Notes under the pieces: model-generated | Databases searched by the model: none | What the model saw: the letters and a program-made list of their open reading frames with translations, nothing else | Told to the model about the DNA's origin: nothing | Shown here: positions 44,434 through 53,525 of the stretch, piece after piece | How the letters are laid out: each line of letters begins with the position of its first letter | How positions within the stretch are numbered: position 1 is the stretch's first letter | Program-made: the position numbers and the translations under genes | NCBI RefSeq assembly: GCF_046297615.1 | Contig: NZ_JBKBHM010000003.1 | Location: 248,001-312,000, forward strand | Direction of reading: 5' to 3' | Origin: Limnobacter sp046297615 | GTDB lineage: Bacteria; Pseudomonadota; Gammaproteobacteria; Burkholderiales; Burkholderiaceae_B | DNA: 64,000 nt

Positions 44434-46461
44434 TCACACCGTCAACAAAGGTTGAATCAACAGGTCGATCAGCTTGATCGCCACGAAGGGCAGCAATACA
44501 CCGCCAACGCCATACAAGGCCATATTCCGCCGCAACAACTGGTTGGCTGAAGCGGGCCTGAACCGCACACCGCGCAAGGCCAAGGGAATCAGGGCCGGGA
44601 TGACCAGTGCATTGAACACCAAGGCGCTCAGCACAGCACTTTGGGCGCTGCCCAAGCCCATCACGTTCAGGCTGGCCAGCCCGGGTACCGCAGCAGTAAA
44701 CAACGCCGGGAGAATGGCGAAATACTTGGAGACATCATTGGCCAGAGAAAAAGTGGTTAAAGCCCCGCGAGTGATCAGTTGCTGCTTGCCGATTTCAACC
44801 ACCTCCAGCAACTTGGTCGGGTTGGAATCCAAGTCCACCATATTGCCCGCCTCTTTGGCGGCTTGGGTGCCTGAGTTCATGGCCAATCCGACATCCGCCT
44901 GCGCCAGCGCAGGGGCATCATTGGTGCCATCACCCACCATCGCCACAAGGTGTCCCTTGTCCTGCGCTGCGCGAATGCGCTCCAATTTGTCTTCTGGCCT
45001 GGCTTGGGCGATGTAATCATCGACCCCCGCCTTGGCGGCAATGGCCGCCGCCGTCAGCGGGTTATCGCCCGTAACCATCACTGTTTCAATGCCCATCGCC
45101 CGCAGGCGTGCAAACCGTTCACGGATGCCGGGCTTGATCACATCCGACAGTTCAATCACACCCAAAACCCGGTCCCCCTTGGCCACCACCAAGGGCGTAC
45201 TGCCCCGGTTCGCGATGTCGTTGACGGTTGAATCAATCGCGTTGGGTACGAAACCGCCTTGGGACACACACCACAACTTGATGGCATCGGCGGCCCCTTT
45301 GCGGATACAAACACCGCCGGGCAGGTCAACGCCAGACATTCGGGACGCCGCACTGAAGGGGACAAACTCACCGCTGCCAAAATCGGCTGCAGACAGAGAA
45401 CCCACACCACCAGCCAGCTTGACGATTGATTTGCCCTCCGGAGTCGGGTCTTGTACCGAAGCGGCCAAAGCGCTCAGCCTCAAGTCTTCGGGATCAACAC
45501 CGGGCATGGGCACCATTTGAGTGGCCATCCTGTCCCCGAAGGTGATGGTGCCGGTTTTATCCAATAGCAACACATCCACATCCCCAGCCACTTCAACAGC
45601 TTTGCCGCTTTTGGCGATGACATTGTGCTGCAACGCCCTGTTCATACCCGCAATTCCAATGGCGGGCAACAAGCCGCCGATGGTGGTGGGGATCAAGCAG
45701 ACCAACAAGGCAATCAACACCACCGGGTCCATCACAATGCCCAAGGGCTTGGCCAAGACCGGCAAGGTAATCACAATGACCAAAAAGGTCACGGTCATCA
45801 CATTCAACAACAAACCCAAAGCCAGTTCATTCGGTGTCTTTTGACGACTGGCTCCCTCCACCATGGCAATCATCCGGTCCAAAAAGCTGTGGCCGGGCTC
45901 ACTGCTGACTTCCACCACAATCTCATCGGACAAGACCTGGGTGCCGCCGATCACACCTGAATGGTCTGTGCCTGCTTCTCGCAACACTGGTGCGGATTCA
46001 CCCGTGACTGCTGCCTCACTGATGGCTGCAAAACCCTGAACAATTTCTCCGTCAGCGGGAATCAGTTCACCGGCTTTCACCAGTACCCGATCACCGCGCT
46101 TCAGCATCGCTGCCGGCATGGCTTTCTGCACTTGCCCATCGGGCCCGATGACTGTCGCCACCAAGTCTTTTCGCGCTGCGCGCAATGCCGACGCTTGCCC
46201 GCGCCCACGGGCCTCGGCCAAAGCCTCCGCGAAATTGGCAAACAGCACTGTGGTCAGAAGAATTGCAGTGACAGCGACACCAAAACCCATCGGGCTCAAA
46301 CCCACCAAGGTGAAGGTGGCGCTGAGTACAGTCCCCAGCCACACCACCGCCATGACTGGGTTGCGCATGGCCTGTGTCGGCTTGAGTTTGATCAGGGAAT
46401 CCAGAAATGTGGGCCACAGTGCAGCCGCAGCAGCCTGGGTTTGCTTGGGTTCAATCTGCAT
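44434..46461 (-). CDS. kdpB: Potassium-transporting P-type ATPase subunit KdpB
   Basis: A 675-residue P-type ATPase with phosphorylation site LLLDKTGTITFGDRMA, actuator motif VTGESAPV (TGES), and hinge motif MVGDGTNDAPALAQADVG. It hydrolyses ATP to drive K+ through KdpA. Length agrees with E. coli KdpB (682). It starts 9 bases after the kdpA stop. Confidence 0.97.
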   Translation of the reverse strand: MQIEPKQTQAAAAALWPTFLDSLIKLKPTQAMRNPVMAVVWLGTVLSATFTLVGLSPMGFGVAVTAILLTTVLFANFAEALAEARGRGQASALRAARKDLVATVIGPDGQVQKAMPAAMLKRGDRVLVKAGELIPADGEIVQGFAAISEAAVTGESAPVLREAGTDHSGVIGGTQVLSDEIVVEVSSEPGHSFLDRMIAMVEGASRQKTPNELALGLLLNVMTVTFLVIVITLPVLAKPLGIVMDPVVLIALLVCLIPTTIGGLLPAIGIAGMNRALQHNVIAKSGKAVEVAGDVDVLLLDKTGTITFGDRMATQMVPMPGVDPEDLRLSALAASVQDPTPEGKSIVKLAGGVGSLSAADFGSGEFVPFSAASRMSGVDLPGGVCIRKGAADAIKLWCVSQGGFVPNAIDSTVNDIANRGSTPLVVAKGDRVLGVIELSDVIKPGIRERFARLRAMGIETVMVTGDNPLTAAAIAAKAGVDDYIAQARPEDKLERIRAAQDKGHLVAMVGDGTNDAPALAQADVGLAMNSGTQAAKEAGNMVDLDSNPTKLLEVVEIGKQQLITRGALTTFSLANDVSKYFAILPALFTAAVPGLASLNVMGLGSAQSAVLSALVFNALVIPALIPLALRGVRFRPASANQLLRRNMALYGVGGVLLPFVAIKLIDLLIQPLLTV

Positions 46462-46470
46462 CAGATCACC

Positions 46471-48132
46471 TCATTGAATCAGGGAAAAATGCTCGGCCAC
46501 AGGCCCCAACACCAACACCGGCATGAACTGCAACAGAGTCAGAATCAGGATGACCGCCATCAGCGTCAGGGCCATGGTCACGCTTTCGACACGCAAGGCA
46601 CCCTCACCTTCGGGGGCAGCACGCTTGGCAGAAAGGCTTGCCGCAATCCACAGCGGGATCATCAAGGCCGGGTAGCGGCCCAGTATCAGAACGGCGGCTG
46701 TAGACAGGTTCCACCACACGGTGGCATCTCCCAATCCTTCGAAGCCCGAACCATTGTTGGCAAAGGCCGAGGTGTATTCATAGAACACCTGCGACAAGCC
46801 ATGAAATGAGGGGTTGGAATTACCGGTCCACTCAGGATTGCCCATCGCTGCCGCGGTAAAACCCAGAATGACGATGGGTTGCAACAACACCAGCACCGCC
46901 AGCCAACGAACCTCAGACACCTCAATTTTCCGGCCAAACAATTCGGGTGTTCGACCAGTCATCAACCCCGACAGAAACACCGCCAGCAGCAGGTACACCA
47001 AAAACTGGGACAAGCCGCAACCCACCCCACCCCAAACACTGTTGATGAGCATGTTGACCATGGCCACCAGTCCGGTGAGTGGTTCAAGCGAATCATGCAT
47101 GCCGTTCACGGAGCCGTTGGATGTTTGTGTGGTGAGGCTGGACCACAGCGCCGACGACTGCACCGTGAACCGCTGTTCTTTGCCCTCCATCACACTGCCT
47201 GCCGGCACAGCGGGGCCGAATTGTTCAGCCATCAGCGAGCATGCGGTGGACACGACCGACATCGTCAACATCACCCCCAACACCAGTGCCGTGAATTTGC
47301 GCCGACCGGTGAATGGACCGATCATGAACACGATCGCCATGGGAATCAGGATCAAGGCAATCGTCTCCACCAGATTGCTCAAAGGCGTTGGGCTCTCCAG
47401 AGCCACTGCACTATTGGGCCCATACCAACCCCCACCATTGGTGCCCAATTGCTTGATGGCCACCATGGGGGCCACAGGCCCAAGAGGAATTTTTTGTTCG
47501 GCGGGGGTAGCCGACTCGTCCAGCACTTGGGCGACCGGACCACCCTCAAGAGTTGCGGGAACCCCCTGACTCACCAACACAACGCTGACCACCACAAGCA
47601 AAGGCAGCATCACGCGCACAGCCGGTCGAATCAGGTCAGCCCAGAAATTACCGGCCGAGCCCTGTGCACACAGCAACCGAAGGGTTGCAGCCACCAAGGC
47701 CAGGCCCATCAAGGGGGTGATGAACTGAAGCCCGACCACGCCGGCCATCTGGGCAAGGTAAGACAACTGGGCCTGCCCCGAGTAGTGCTGCTGGTTCGTG
47801 TTGGTCAGAAATGAAATGGCTGTGTGTAAGGCCAGATCCCAACTCATGTTGGGCACCGCATTCGGGTTCAGAGGCAGCTCGGCCTGAAACCGGAACACCA
47901 GAAAAGCACCCAAACCCAGCACTCCGTTGCTGATCGCGAAGGCAACAAGGTACTGGACCGCATTCATGGGCTTGCTGGCATCAGCCCCCACCAACGCATA
48001 CAAGGGGCGTTCCACCCAGGCAAACAGCCGGTCACACCGACTGGGCCGACCCGACATCACAGCAGCCAGATAATGGCCCAGGGGCCAGGCCAGAAACAGT
48101 GCACTGGCATACACCAGCAGGGTTTCAAACAT
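46471..48132 (-). CDS. kdpA: Potassium-transporting ATPase subunit KdpA
   Basis: A 553-residue membrane protein with ten helices and four selectivity-filter-like loops of the Trk/Ktr type (TAISFLTNTNQQHYSG, QLGTNGGGWYGPNSA, FLVYLLLAVFLSG-preceding loop, YEYTSAFANNGSGFEGL). It forms the K+ path of the high-affinity Kdp pump. GGAG lies 6 bases before the start. No kdpF frame is visible upstream; KdpF is often absent or missed. Confidence 0.96.
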   Translation of the reverse strand: MFETLLVYASALFLAWPLGHYLAAVMSGRPSRCDRLFAWVERPLYALVGADASKPMNAVQYLVAFAISNGVLGLGAFLVFRFQAELPLNPNAVPNMSWDLALHTAISFLTNTNQQHYSGQAQLSYLAQMAGVVGLQFITPLMGLALVAATLRLLCAQGSAGNFWADLIRPAVRVMLPLLVVVSVVLVSQGVPATLEGGPVAQVLDESATPAEQKIPLGPVAPMVAIKQLGTNGGGWYGPNSAVALESPTPLSNLVETIALILIPMAIVFMIGPFTGRRKFTALVLGVMLTMSVVSTACSLMAEQFGPAVPAGSVMEGKEQRFTVQSSALWSSLTTQTSNGSVNGMHDSLEPLTGLVAMVNMLINSVWGGVGCGLSQFLVYLLLAVFLSGLMTGRTPELFGRKIEVSEVRWLAVLVLLQPIVILGFTAAAMGNPEWTGNSNPSFHGLSQVFYEYTSAFANNGSGFEGLGDATVWWNLSTAAVLILGRYPALMIPLWIAASLSAKRAAPEGEGALRVESVTMALTLMAVILILTLLQFMPVLVLGPVAEHFSLIQ

Positions 48133-48172
48133 GAGGACTCCAGACGGGAAAAGACATGCCTGAATTGTCTGG

Positions 48173-48230
48173 ACTATGGGCGTAAAGTTTCCAGATGAAA
48201 CTCGACGGGACAGCGTAAAGATTTCGTAAA
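48173..48230 (-). promoter_or_regulatory. kdp promoter region with phased TTTACG repeats (candidate KdpE box)
   Basis: On the minus strand TTTACG occurs at 48230-48225, 48219-48214 and 48186-48181; starts differ by 11 and 33 bases, that is whole helical turns. The first pair, TTTACGA-N4-TTTACGC, has the layout of the E. coli KdpE site TTTATAC-N4-TTTACAC. CATAGT (48178-48173) may be the -10 element. kdpA begins 40 bases further on. Confidence 0.6.
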
Positions 48231-48379
48231 ATCAGCGCTTTGTACGCAAAGATATGTCGGCTGCACGACATACTTTAGGTGTGAGAATTTAGGTCTACCC
48301 CAGCATGTTGTATCATCTTAATTCGCGTACGCAGCACGGCCACAATGTGCACAACAGGTGGCCCGCGGAAACAAGGGAC

Positions 48380-49291
48380 ATGACACGGCTAGCTCGATTC
48401 AACGGGGTTTGGGTCCCTCTCATTACCCCGATCAAGAACAAGAATATCGACCTGAAGAGTCTGACCAGACTGCTTGAGTGGATACTCGACTACCCAGTGC
48501 AAGGCGTCATCGTCGGTGGTTGCTGCGCTGAACGGCTGTTGCTCACAGACCATGAAGTTGAACGCTTGGTCAGCACAACCCTCTCAGTCGTTGGACAACG
48601 CTGCAAAGTCATCACCTCAATTGGCAGCCAATCCACGGCCAAAGCGATTGAATCCATCCGTTTTCACGCACAGCAGCCCGTCGATGGCTTGATGGTGTCG
48701 GTACCCAGTTTTTACACGCAACCGAATGAGAGCGAACTGCTGGGACATTTTGAAGCACTTTGCCAAGCCAGCCCACTGCCGCTGATCATCGACAACGATG
48801 CACAGCGCCGCGGATTCGGATTGGACCTTGCCCAATTGAACCTGCTGAGCGAATCAACACGCCAAAGCTCCAATCAATTCCGCACACTGCGGGCAGTGCG
48901 TCACACCTTGCGCGACGGCGAGGACTGGGCCACGTTATTGGCCAACTCGCCGCTGGATGTGCTGTGTGGCGATGACTCCCAACTGCCCTCTTTCCTGCAA
49001 CAGGGTGGTCAAGCCATCGCCAGCGCCGCGGCGCAACTGGCCCCCGGGCTTGTGTGTCGCATGCACAGCCAAGAAGGCAAACTCTCCAATCCAGACAGAA
49101 TGCTCTTTGATCGATGTTTGCACATGCTCGGGGGAGACTCCGTGATTGGCGCACTCAAGTACCACCTGTCCGAGCTGGGGCTGGTCAGCAACGAACTGCG
49201 GATGCCACTGCAGCCTTTGTCCCACAACGAGGCGTGGACCTCAGCGATCGCGCCCCCTGCCGAACCAAAAATTCAAGCTGAAGCACGATGA
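48380..49291 (+). CDS. Dihydrodipicolinate synthase (DapA)-family protein without catalytic residues
   Basis: About 303 residues with DapA-family shape: FNGVWVPLITPIKNKNIDLKSLTRLLEW at the start, GVIVGGCCAERLLLTDHE (usual G-T-T/S-G-E), VPSFYTQPNESELLGHFEAL, and a late PLP-free barrel end. The catalytic Tyr normally in 'Y-N-V-P' is replaced (LIIDNDAQRRG) and no Lys stands where the Schiff-base Lys should be (SSNQFRTLRAVR). It therefore should not work as an aldolase; a structural or regulatory role is possible. The start is taken at the ATG where homology begins; the frame is open from 48305. Confidence 0.75.
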   Translation: MTRLARFNGVWVPLITPIKNKNIDLKSLTRLLEWILDYPVQGVIVGGCCAERLLLTDHEVERLVSTTLSVVGQRCKVITSIGSQSTAKAIESIRFHAQQPVDGLMVSVPSFYTQPNESELLGHFEALCQASPLPLIIDNDAQRRGFGLDLAQLNLLSESTRQSSNQFRTLRAVRHTLRDGEDWATLLANSPLDVLCGDDSQLPSFLQQGGQAIASAAAQLAPGLVCRMHSQEGKLSNPDRMLFDRCLHMLGGDSVIGALKYHLSELGLVSNELRMPLQPLSHNEAWTSAIAPPAEPKIQAEAR

Positions 49292-49430
49292 ACCCTTGAC
49301 TTTCGAATCATCCGGAAGTAACTTGGCGACGTTTTAATTACAGTGACACGCACACCGTGAACAATCAACCCGACCAACCTCGAACGAAACGACACTCGGC
49401 CAGATAATCACGACCTTTCATGCGTGTTGA

Positions 49431-49449
49431 CCTGGCCAGTCTGGCCAGG
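49431..49449. repeat. Perfect 9+1+9 palindrome CCTGGCCAG-T-CTGGCCAGG
   Basis: A 19-base perfect inverted repeat in the 236-base gap between the DapA-like gene and the outer-membrane protein gene, 79 bases before the latter's start. There is no T run after it, so an operator or RNA hairpin is more likely than a terminator. The rest of the gap shows nothing clear. Confidence 0.5.
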
Positions 49450-49527
49450 CAGCAGCCCCCTGTTTCCCAACAACAGGCCCAGCGCGCTTCCTGACAACTT
49501 TCACAATCAATCAGGAGGATGCGCATC

Positions 49528-50241
49528 ATGTTCGCACCCAAATTCATACCGCTGCGCTTGCTGGTTTTGCTGAGCGCCCTGTGCTGCGTGCTCAATGCGC
49601 CCCAGGCCAATGCTGCACGCCCCATGATCACTGACGACGCAAGAGTGGTCGATGCCAAAGCCTGCCAACTTGAAGCGTGGACACGCCTGAACCGAGACAC
49701 CACCGAGCTTTGGGCGCTGCCCGCCTGCAATGTGGCGGACAACCTCGAGATCACCCTGGGTGGCGCACAAACCCGCGAAGCCGGGCAGTACAGCACCACC
49801 GATGTTCAAGGCCAGGTGAAAACCATTCTGCAACCGTTGACGGACGAACAATGGGGCATTGGCTTGGCAGTGGGCACACTGAATCGGCCCACTGACCTGG
49901 AACGACAAAGCTACATATACGTGCCAGTCAGCATTTCACTCATTCCTGAACGCAGCTTTCTGCACCTGAACGCTGGAGTTGCGCGTTTACCGCATGACCG
50001 GGGTTTGGAGGCCACACTGGGCTTGGGGCTTGAACACCAGACAGGACAACGCACATGGCTGATTGCCGAGACTTTCCGGCAAGAAGCTGGCCGACCGTTC
50101 ATTCAACTGGGTGTGCGTTACTGGCTGATCCCCAACCGCATGCAACTGGACGCCACCGTGGGCAACCGCAGCCGTTTCAGCGACGACGAGCGGTGGACCT
50201 CCATTGGAATTCGCCTGTTGTCTGACCGCATTCTGCCCTGA
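49528..50241 (+). CDS. Outer-membrane/periplasmic protein of unknown function (transporter-like)
   Basis: A 237-residue protein with a signal peptide (FIPLRLLVLLSALCCVLNAPQANA, cleaved after ANA). The mature part begins ARPMITDDARVVDAKACQLEAW and is built of alternating strands with aromatic girdles (WGIGLAVGTLNRP; PFIQLGVRYWLI; DERWTSIGIRLLSD), like the beta-barrel 'MetA pathway of phenol degradation'-type family. Two Cys residues may form a disulfide. ATG 49528 has AGGAGG 9 bases upstream; ATG 49519 would overlap that site. The corA-type gene follows after 12 bases. Confidence 0.7.
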   Translation: MFAPKFIPLRLLVLLSALCCVLNAPQANAARPMITDDARVVDAKACQLEAWTRLNRDTTELWALPACNVADNLEITLGGAQTREAGQYSTTDVQGQVKTILQPLTDEQWGIGLAVGTLNRPTDLERQSYIYVPVSISLIPERSFLHLNAGVARLPHDRGLEATLGLGLEHQTGQRTWLIAETFRQEAGRPFIQLGVRYWLIPNRMQLDATVGNRSRFSDDERWTSIGIRLLSDRILP

Positions 50242-50253
50242 AGGAGAATCATC

Positions 50254-51216
50254 ATGTTGCATTTGTTTGCAGAGCGCCAAGGCAGAACACTGCACCTGAA
50301 CACACCTCACGATTTCAACCAGAATACCGACCGGTTGATCTGGGTGGACCTGATTGCACCGACTGATGCGGAAGCACAGTGGGTCGAAGACACCCTGGGC
50401 ATGGTGGCCAGCATTCCGGGCCACACCGAGGATTTCGAGAGCAGTGCCCGTGTGTATGAGGAAGACCACATCCTTTACCTGCGCGCTGACTTCATGGCAG
50501 GGCGGCAGCAAGGCCATGCAGTGATGCCCACACAGCTTGCAATTTGCCGAGGCACCCTGGTCAGTGTTCACGAGGATGACGTACCCGTGATTCGCCTGTT
50601 GCGCCTGAAAACCCGGGCACAGGGCCACGTCGACCGCAGCCCAATGGCATTGCTCATCGCCCTGTACGCCACCGATGTGGAGTACTCTGCCGACGTGCTT
50701 GAGGACATTCATGGCACCTTGGTCAACATCAGCAGCAGCGTGCTCAATGAGCGGCGCGGCAGCGATTCCGACGCTGAAGAGTTCATTGGTCAGATCGCGC
50801 GGCAGGAAGCCCTGAACGGCACCATACGAAGAAACCTGATGGACACCCGACGCGCCCTGTCGTTCCTGATGCGCGAACCATTGCTGGACAAAAGCCAGAC
50901 CAAAGTCGCCCAGCAGGTGTTGCGGGACATTGAATCGCTCAATGGTCATACCGCCTTTATTTTCGACAAAATCAACTTTCTGATGGACGCCATCATCGGC
51001 TTCATCAACATCAACCAGAACAAGGTGGTGAAAATTTTCTCTGTGGCCTCTGTGGCCATGTTGCCTCCCACGCTGATTGCCAGCATCTACGGCATGAACT
51101 TCGAATACATGCCTGAGCTTGGGCAACGTTGGGGCTACCCCATGGCCTTGGCGCTGATGGTCACCAGCGTGATCATTCCTTACGCTTACTTTCGCAAAAA
51201 GGGCTGGTTGAAGTAA
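50254..51216 (+). CDS. CorA-family divalent metal transporter
   Basis: A 320-residue protein with a long helical cytoplasmic funnel and two C-terminal membrane helices carrying the signature YGMNFEYMPEL. The first helix is VKIFSVASVAMLPPTLIASI and the second GYPMALALMVTSVIIPYAYF, ending in KKGWLK. CorA members move Mg2+, Co2+ or, for ZntB, Zn2+. AAGGAG lies about 7 bases before the start. The metal cannot be told from sequence. Confidence 0.93.
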   Translation: MLHLFAERQGRTLHLNTPHDFNQNTDRLIWVDLIAPTDAEAQWVEDTLGMVASIPGHTEDFESSARVYEEDHILYLRADFMAGRQQGHAVMPTQLAICRGTLVSVHEDDVPVIRLLRLKTRAQGHVDRSPMALLIALYATDVEYSADVLEDIHGTLVNISSSVLNERRGSDSDAEEFIGQIARQEALNGTIRRNLMDTRRALSFLMREPLLDKSQTKVAQQVLRDIESLNGHTAFIFDKINFLMDAIIGFININQNKVVKIFSVASVAMLPPTLIASIYGMNFEYMPELGQRWGYPMALALMVTSVIIPYAYFRKKGWLK

Positions 51217-51224
51217 CTCAAAAG

Positions 51225-51257
51225 AAAAACCCCGGTGCTTTTGACACCGGGGTTTTT
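51225..51257. terminator. Bidirectional terminator between corA-type and small membrane protein genes
   Basis: CCCCGGTG (51230-51237), 7-base loop, CACCGGGG (51245-51252), followed by TTTTT on the plus strand and preceded by AAAAA, so it works for both converging genes. Confidence 0.9.
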
Positions 51258-51277
51258 GCTCAGCAGGCTCTGAACGA

Positions 51278-51493
51278 TCAGGGCTTTGCAGCAGGCGCAG
51301 CCGGTTGTGCGGCAGGCGCTTCAGCAGCGGGGGCAGCAACAGGTGCGGCCGGTGCCTCGGCTGGTTTGGCTGGCTCAGCGTGTGAATCACCGCCGTGCTT
51401 TTCACCACTCATGTCCAGGTTGTCTCCACCCTTCATGATCACAAACAGAGAAATCGCGGCAAACACGATAAAACCCAACACAATTTTCCACAT
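51278..51493 (-). CDS. Small single-pass membrane protein with Ala/Pro-rich tail
   Basis: A 71-residue protein: one N-terminal membrane helix (MWKIVLGFIVFAAISLFVIM), a short polar stretch with two His (EKHGGDSHAEP) and a tail of Ala/Pro/Glu repeats (PAEAPAAPVAAPAAEAP). AAGGAG lies 11 bases before the ATG. I do not recognise the family. It lies between corA and the MHS transporter, downstream of the latter on the same strand. Confidence 0.6.
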   Translation of the reverse strand: MWKIVLGFIVFAAISLFVIMKGGDNLDMSGEKHGGDSHAEPAKPAEAPAAPVAAPAAEAPAAQPAAPAAKP

Positions 51494-51570
51494 GGTTTTC
51501 TGCTCCTTTCTTTTTGCATTCAAAGAAGCAGCCTTCTTGGCAACACCGGAAAGCCGCTTGTTTGAATGCC

Positions 51571-51592
51571 GAACCCGGCAGGAACCGGGTTC
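51571..51592. repeat. 8-bp hairpin GAACCCGG/CCGGGTTC after the MHS transporter
   Basis: Perfect 8-bp arms with a 6-base loop lie 20 bases past the transporter stop, next to a 12-bp palindrome CACTGATCAGTG (51597-51608). There is no T run, so it may protect mRNA or stop transcription with Rho. Confidence 0.4.
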
Positions 51593-51612
51593 GACACACT
51601 GATCAGTGACGA

Positions 51613-53283
51613 TCAGTCTTCAGCGTAGATGTCCACATCTTTGGTTTCGCGAACAAACAGCAGGCCGATCACGAAGGTGGCCAGAGCGATCACGATGGGG
51701 TACCACAAGCCGTAGTACATATTGCCGTTCTGAGCAACCATCGCGAAGGCAATGGTAGGCATCAGGCCACCGAACCAACCGTTACCGATGTGGTAAGGCA
51801 AGCTCATGGAGGTGTAGCGAATGCGTGTGGGGAACATTTCCACCAGCATCGCGGCGATTGGGCCGTACACCATGGTCACGTAGATCACCAGAATCGACAG
51901 GATGATGATGATCTTCACCTTGTCCACACGGGCCGGGTCAGCCTTGGCAGGGTAGCCTGCGGCAACCAACGCTTCCTTCACTTCCTTCTTGAAGCCGTCG
52001 ATCGCTGCTTTGGAGGCGTCATCAAACTTGGAGTTCACCACAGTGGCCACGGGGGCTGTGATGGTCTTCTCGCCGATTTGAATGGTTGCCTGACCAAACC
52101 CGGGTGTGGTCACGTTTTCATAGGACACGGAGTTCTGTGCCAGGAAACGCTTGGCGATGTCGCACGACTTCTTGAAGTCGATTTCGCGGGCAACTGGGTT
52201 GCCCTGGAAAGAACAGTCGCCAGGTGCAGCAGTCACCACAATCTTGTTCTTGGCCTGAGCCTCAGCCAGCGCGGGGTTGGCTGCTTGGGTCAGTGCGTTG
52301 AACAGGGGGAAGTAAGTCAGCGCTGCAATCAGCATGCCGCCCAGAATGATGGGCTTGCGGCCAATCTTGTCAGACAGCGAACCGAAGATCACGAAGAAGG
52401 GTGTACCGATGATCAAGGACGCAGCCACCAACAGGTTGGCTGTGGCACCGTCAACCTTCAAGACCGAAGTCAGGAAGAACAGCGCATAGAACTGGCCGGA
52501 ATACCACACCACGGCTTGACCCGCCACCAGACCCACCAGCGCCAGAATCACCAGCTTCAGGTTTTTCCACTGGCCGAAGGCTTCGGTCAATGGGGCCTTG
52601 GAGGTCTTGCCCTCTTCCTTCATTTTCTTGAAGGCGGGGGATTCATTCATGGTCAACCGGATCCAGACGGAAATCGCCAGAAGCAGAATCGACAGAATGA
52701 ATGGAACACGCCAGCCCCAGTCAGCGAAGGCTTCTTCACCGATGATGGTCCGGGTGCCCAGAATCACGATCAACGACAGGAACAGGCCCAATGTGGCAGT
52801 GGTTTGAATCCACGCTGTGTAGGCACCACGCTTGCCGTTGGGCGCGTGTTCAGCCACATAAGTGGCCGCACCACCGTACTCACCACCCAGGGCCAAGCCT
52901 TGCAACATACGCAACACAATCAGGATGATTGGTGCAGCAACGCCGATGGAGTTGTAGTTGGGGAGAATACCCACGATGAACGTGGAGCCGCCCATCAACA
53001 GAATGGTGACCAGGAAGGTGTACTTGCGGCCGATCATGTCGCCCAGGCGACCGAACACCAACGCGCCGAAGGGGCGCACGATAAAGCCCGCAGCAAACGC
53101 CAGCAGCGCGAAAATGAACGCGGATGTGGGGTCAAGGCCTGCGAAGAATTGCTTGGCAATGATGGCTGCCAAAGAACCGTATAGATAAAAGTCGTACCAC
53201 TCAAACACTGTACCGAGCGAGGAAGCGAAAATTACCTTTTTCTCTTCACCCGTCATCGGCCGTGCGGCTGCTGCACTCGCCAT
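51613..53283 (-). CDS. MFS transporter, metabolite:H+ symporter (MHS) type with extra loop
   Basis: A 556-residue transporter of the MHS/ProP type: FASSLGTVFEWYDFYLYGSLA at the start, RPFGALVFGRLGDMIGRKYTF and EYGGAATYVAEHAPNGKRGAYT, with twelve membrane helices. It is about 110-120 residues longer than typical members because of a soluble segment inserted between helices in the C-terminal half (AAPGDCSFQGNPV to YPAKADPARVDKV), containing two Cys that could form a periplasmic disulfide. Such carriers bring in small carboxylates or betaines; the substrate is unknown. Confidence 0.9.
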   Translation of the reverse strand: MASAAAARPMTGEEKKVIFASSLGTVFEWYDFYLYGSLAAIIAKQFFAGLDPTSAFIFALLAFAAGFIVRPFGALVFGRLGDMIGRKYTFLVTILLMGGSTFIVGILPNYNSIGVAAPIILIVLRMLQGLALGGEYGGAATYVAEHAPNGKRGAYTAWIQTTATLGLFLSLIVILGTRTIIGEEAFADWGWRVPFILSILLLAISVWIRLTMNESPAFKKMKEEGKTSKAPLTEAFGQWKNLKLVILALVGLVAGQAVVWYSGQFYALFFLTSVLKVDGATANLLVAASLIIGTPFFVIFGSLSDKIGRKPIILGGMLIAALTYFPLFNALTQAANPALAEAQAKNKIVVTAAPGDCSFQGNPVAREIDFKKSCDIAKRFLAQNSVSYENVTTPGFGQATIQIGEKTITAPVATVVNSKFDDASKAAIDGFKKEVKEALVAAGYPAKADPARVDKVKIIIILSILVIYVTMVYGPIAAMLVEMFPTRIRYTSMSLPYHIGNGWFGGLMPTIAFAMVAQNGNMYYGLWYPIVIALATFVIGLLFVRETKDVDIYAED

Positions 53284-53377
53284 TTCACGTCTCCTTTGCT
53301 TGTATATGAATACATCCAGTTGGGCTGGATGATGTCCAGACTATGGAGTCGCATCCTGACAGGACTCTGACGGTTTT

Positions 53378-53392
53378 CCCCCAATACGGGGG
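53378..53392. promoter_or_regulatory. Palindrome CCCCC-AATAC-GGGGG upstream of the MHS transporter
   Basis: A 5+5+5 inverted repeat 95 bases before the transporter start, in the divergent gap with the receiver gene. A second inverted repeat CGAGGG-N9-CCCTCG lies at 53441-53461. Either may be an operator; no regulator is assigned. Confidence 0.4.
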
Positions 53393-53525
53393 TTAAATCA
53401 TGATGCGCAGCAACATTTACTCCGCTCTGATGCATCCATCCGAGGGAGGGGAAAACCCTCGAGTTTCTCACACCGATGGGGTATCGCCTAGGATGTGAAG
53501 AACTTGGTCAGCGACACGTAAGTCC

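Noticed and set aside
48133..48172. kdpF in front of kdpA
   Set aside because: No short hydrophobic frame of KdpF type could be found between the promoter region and the kdpA start.
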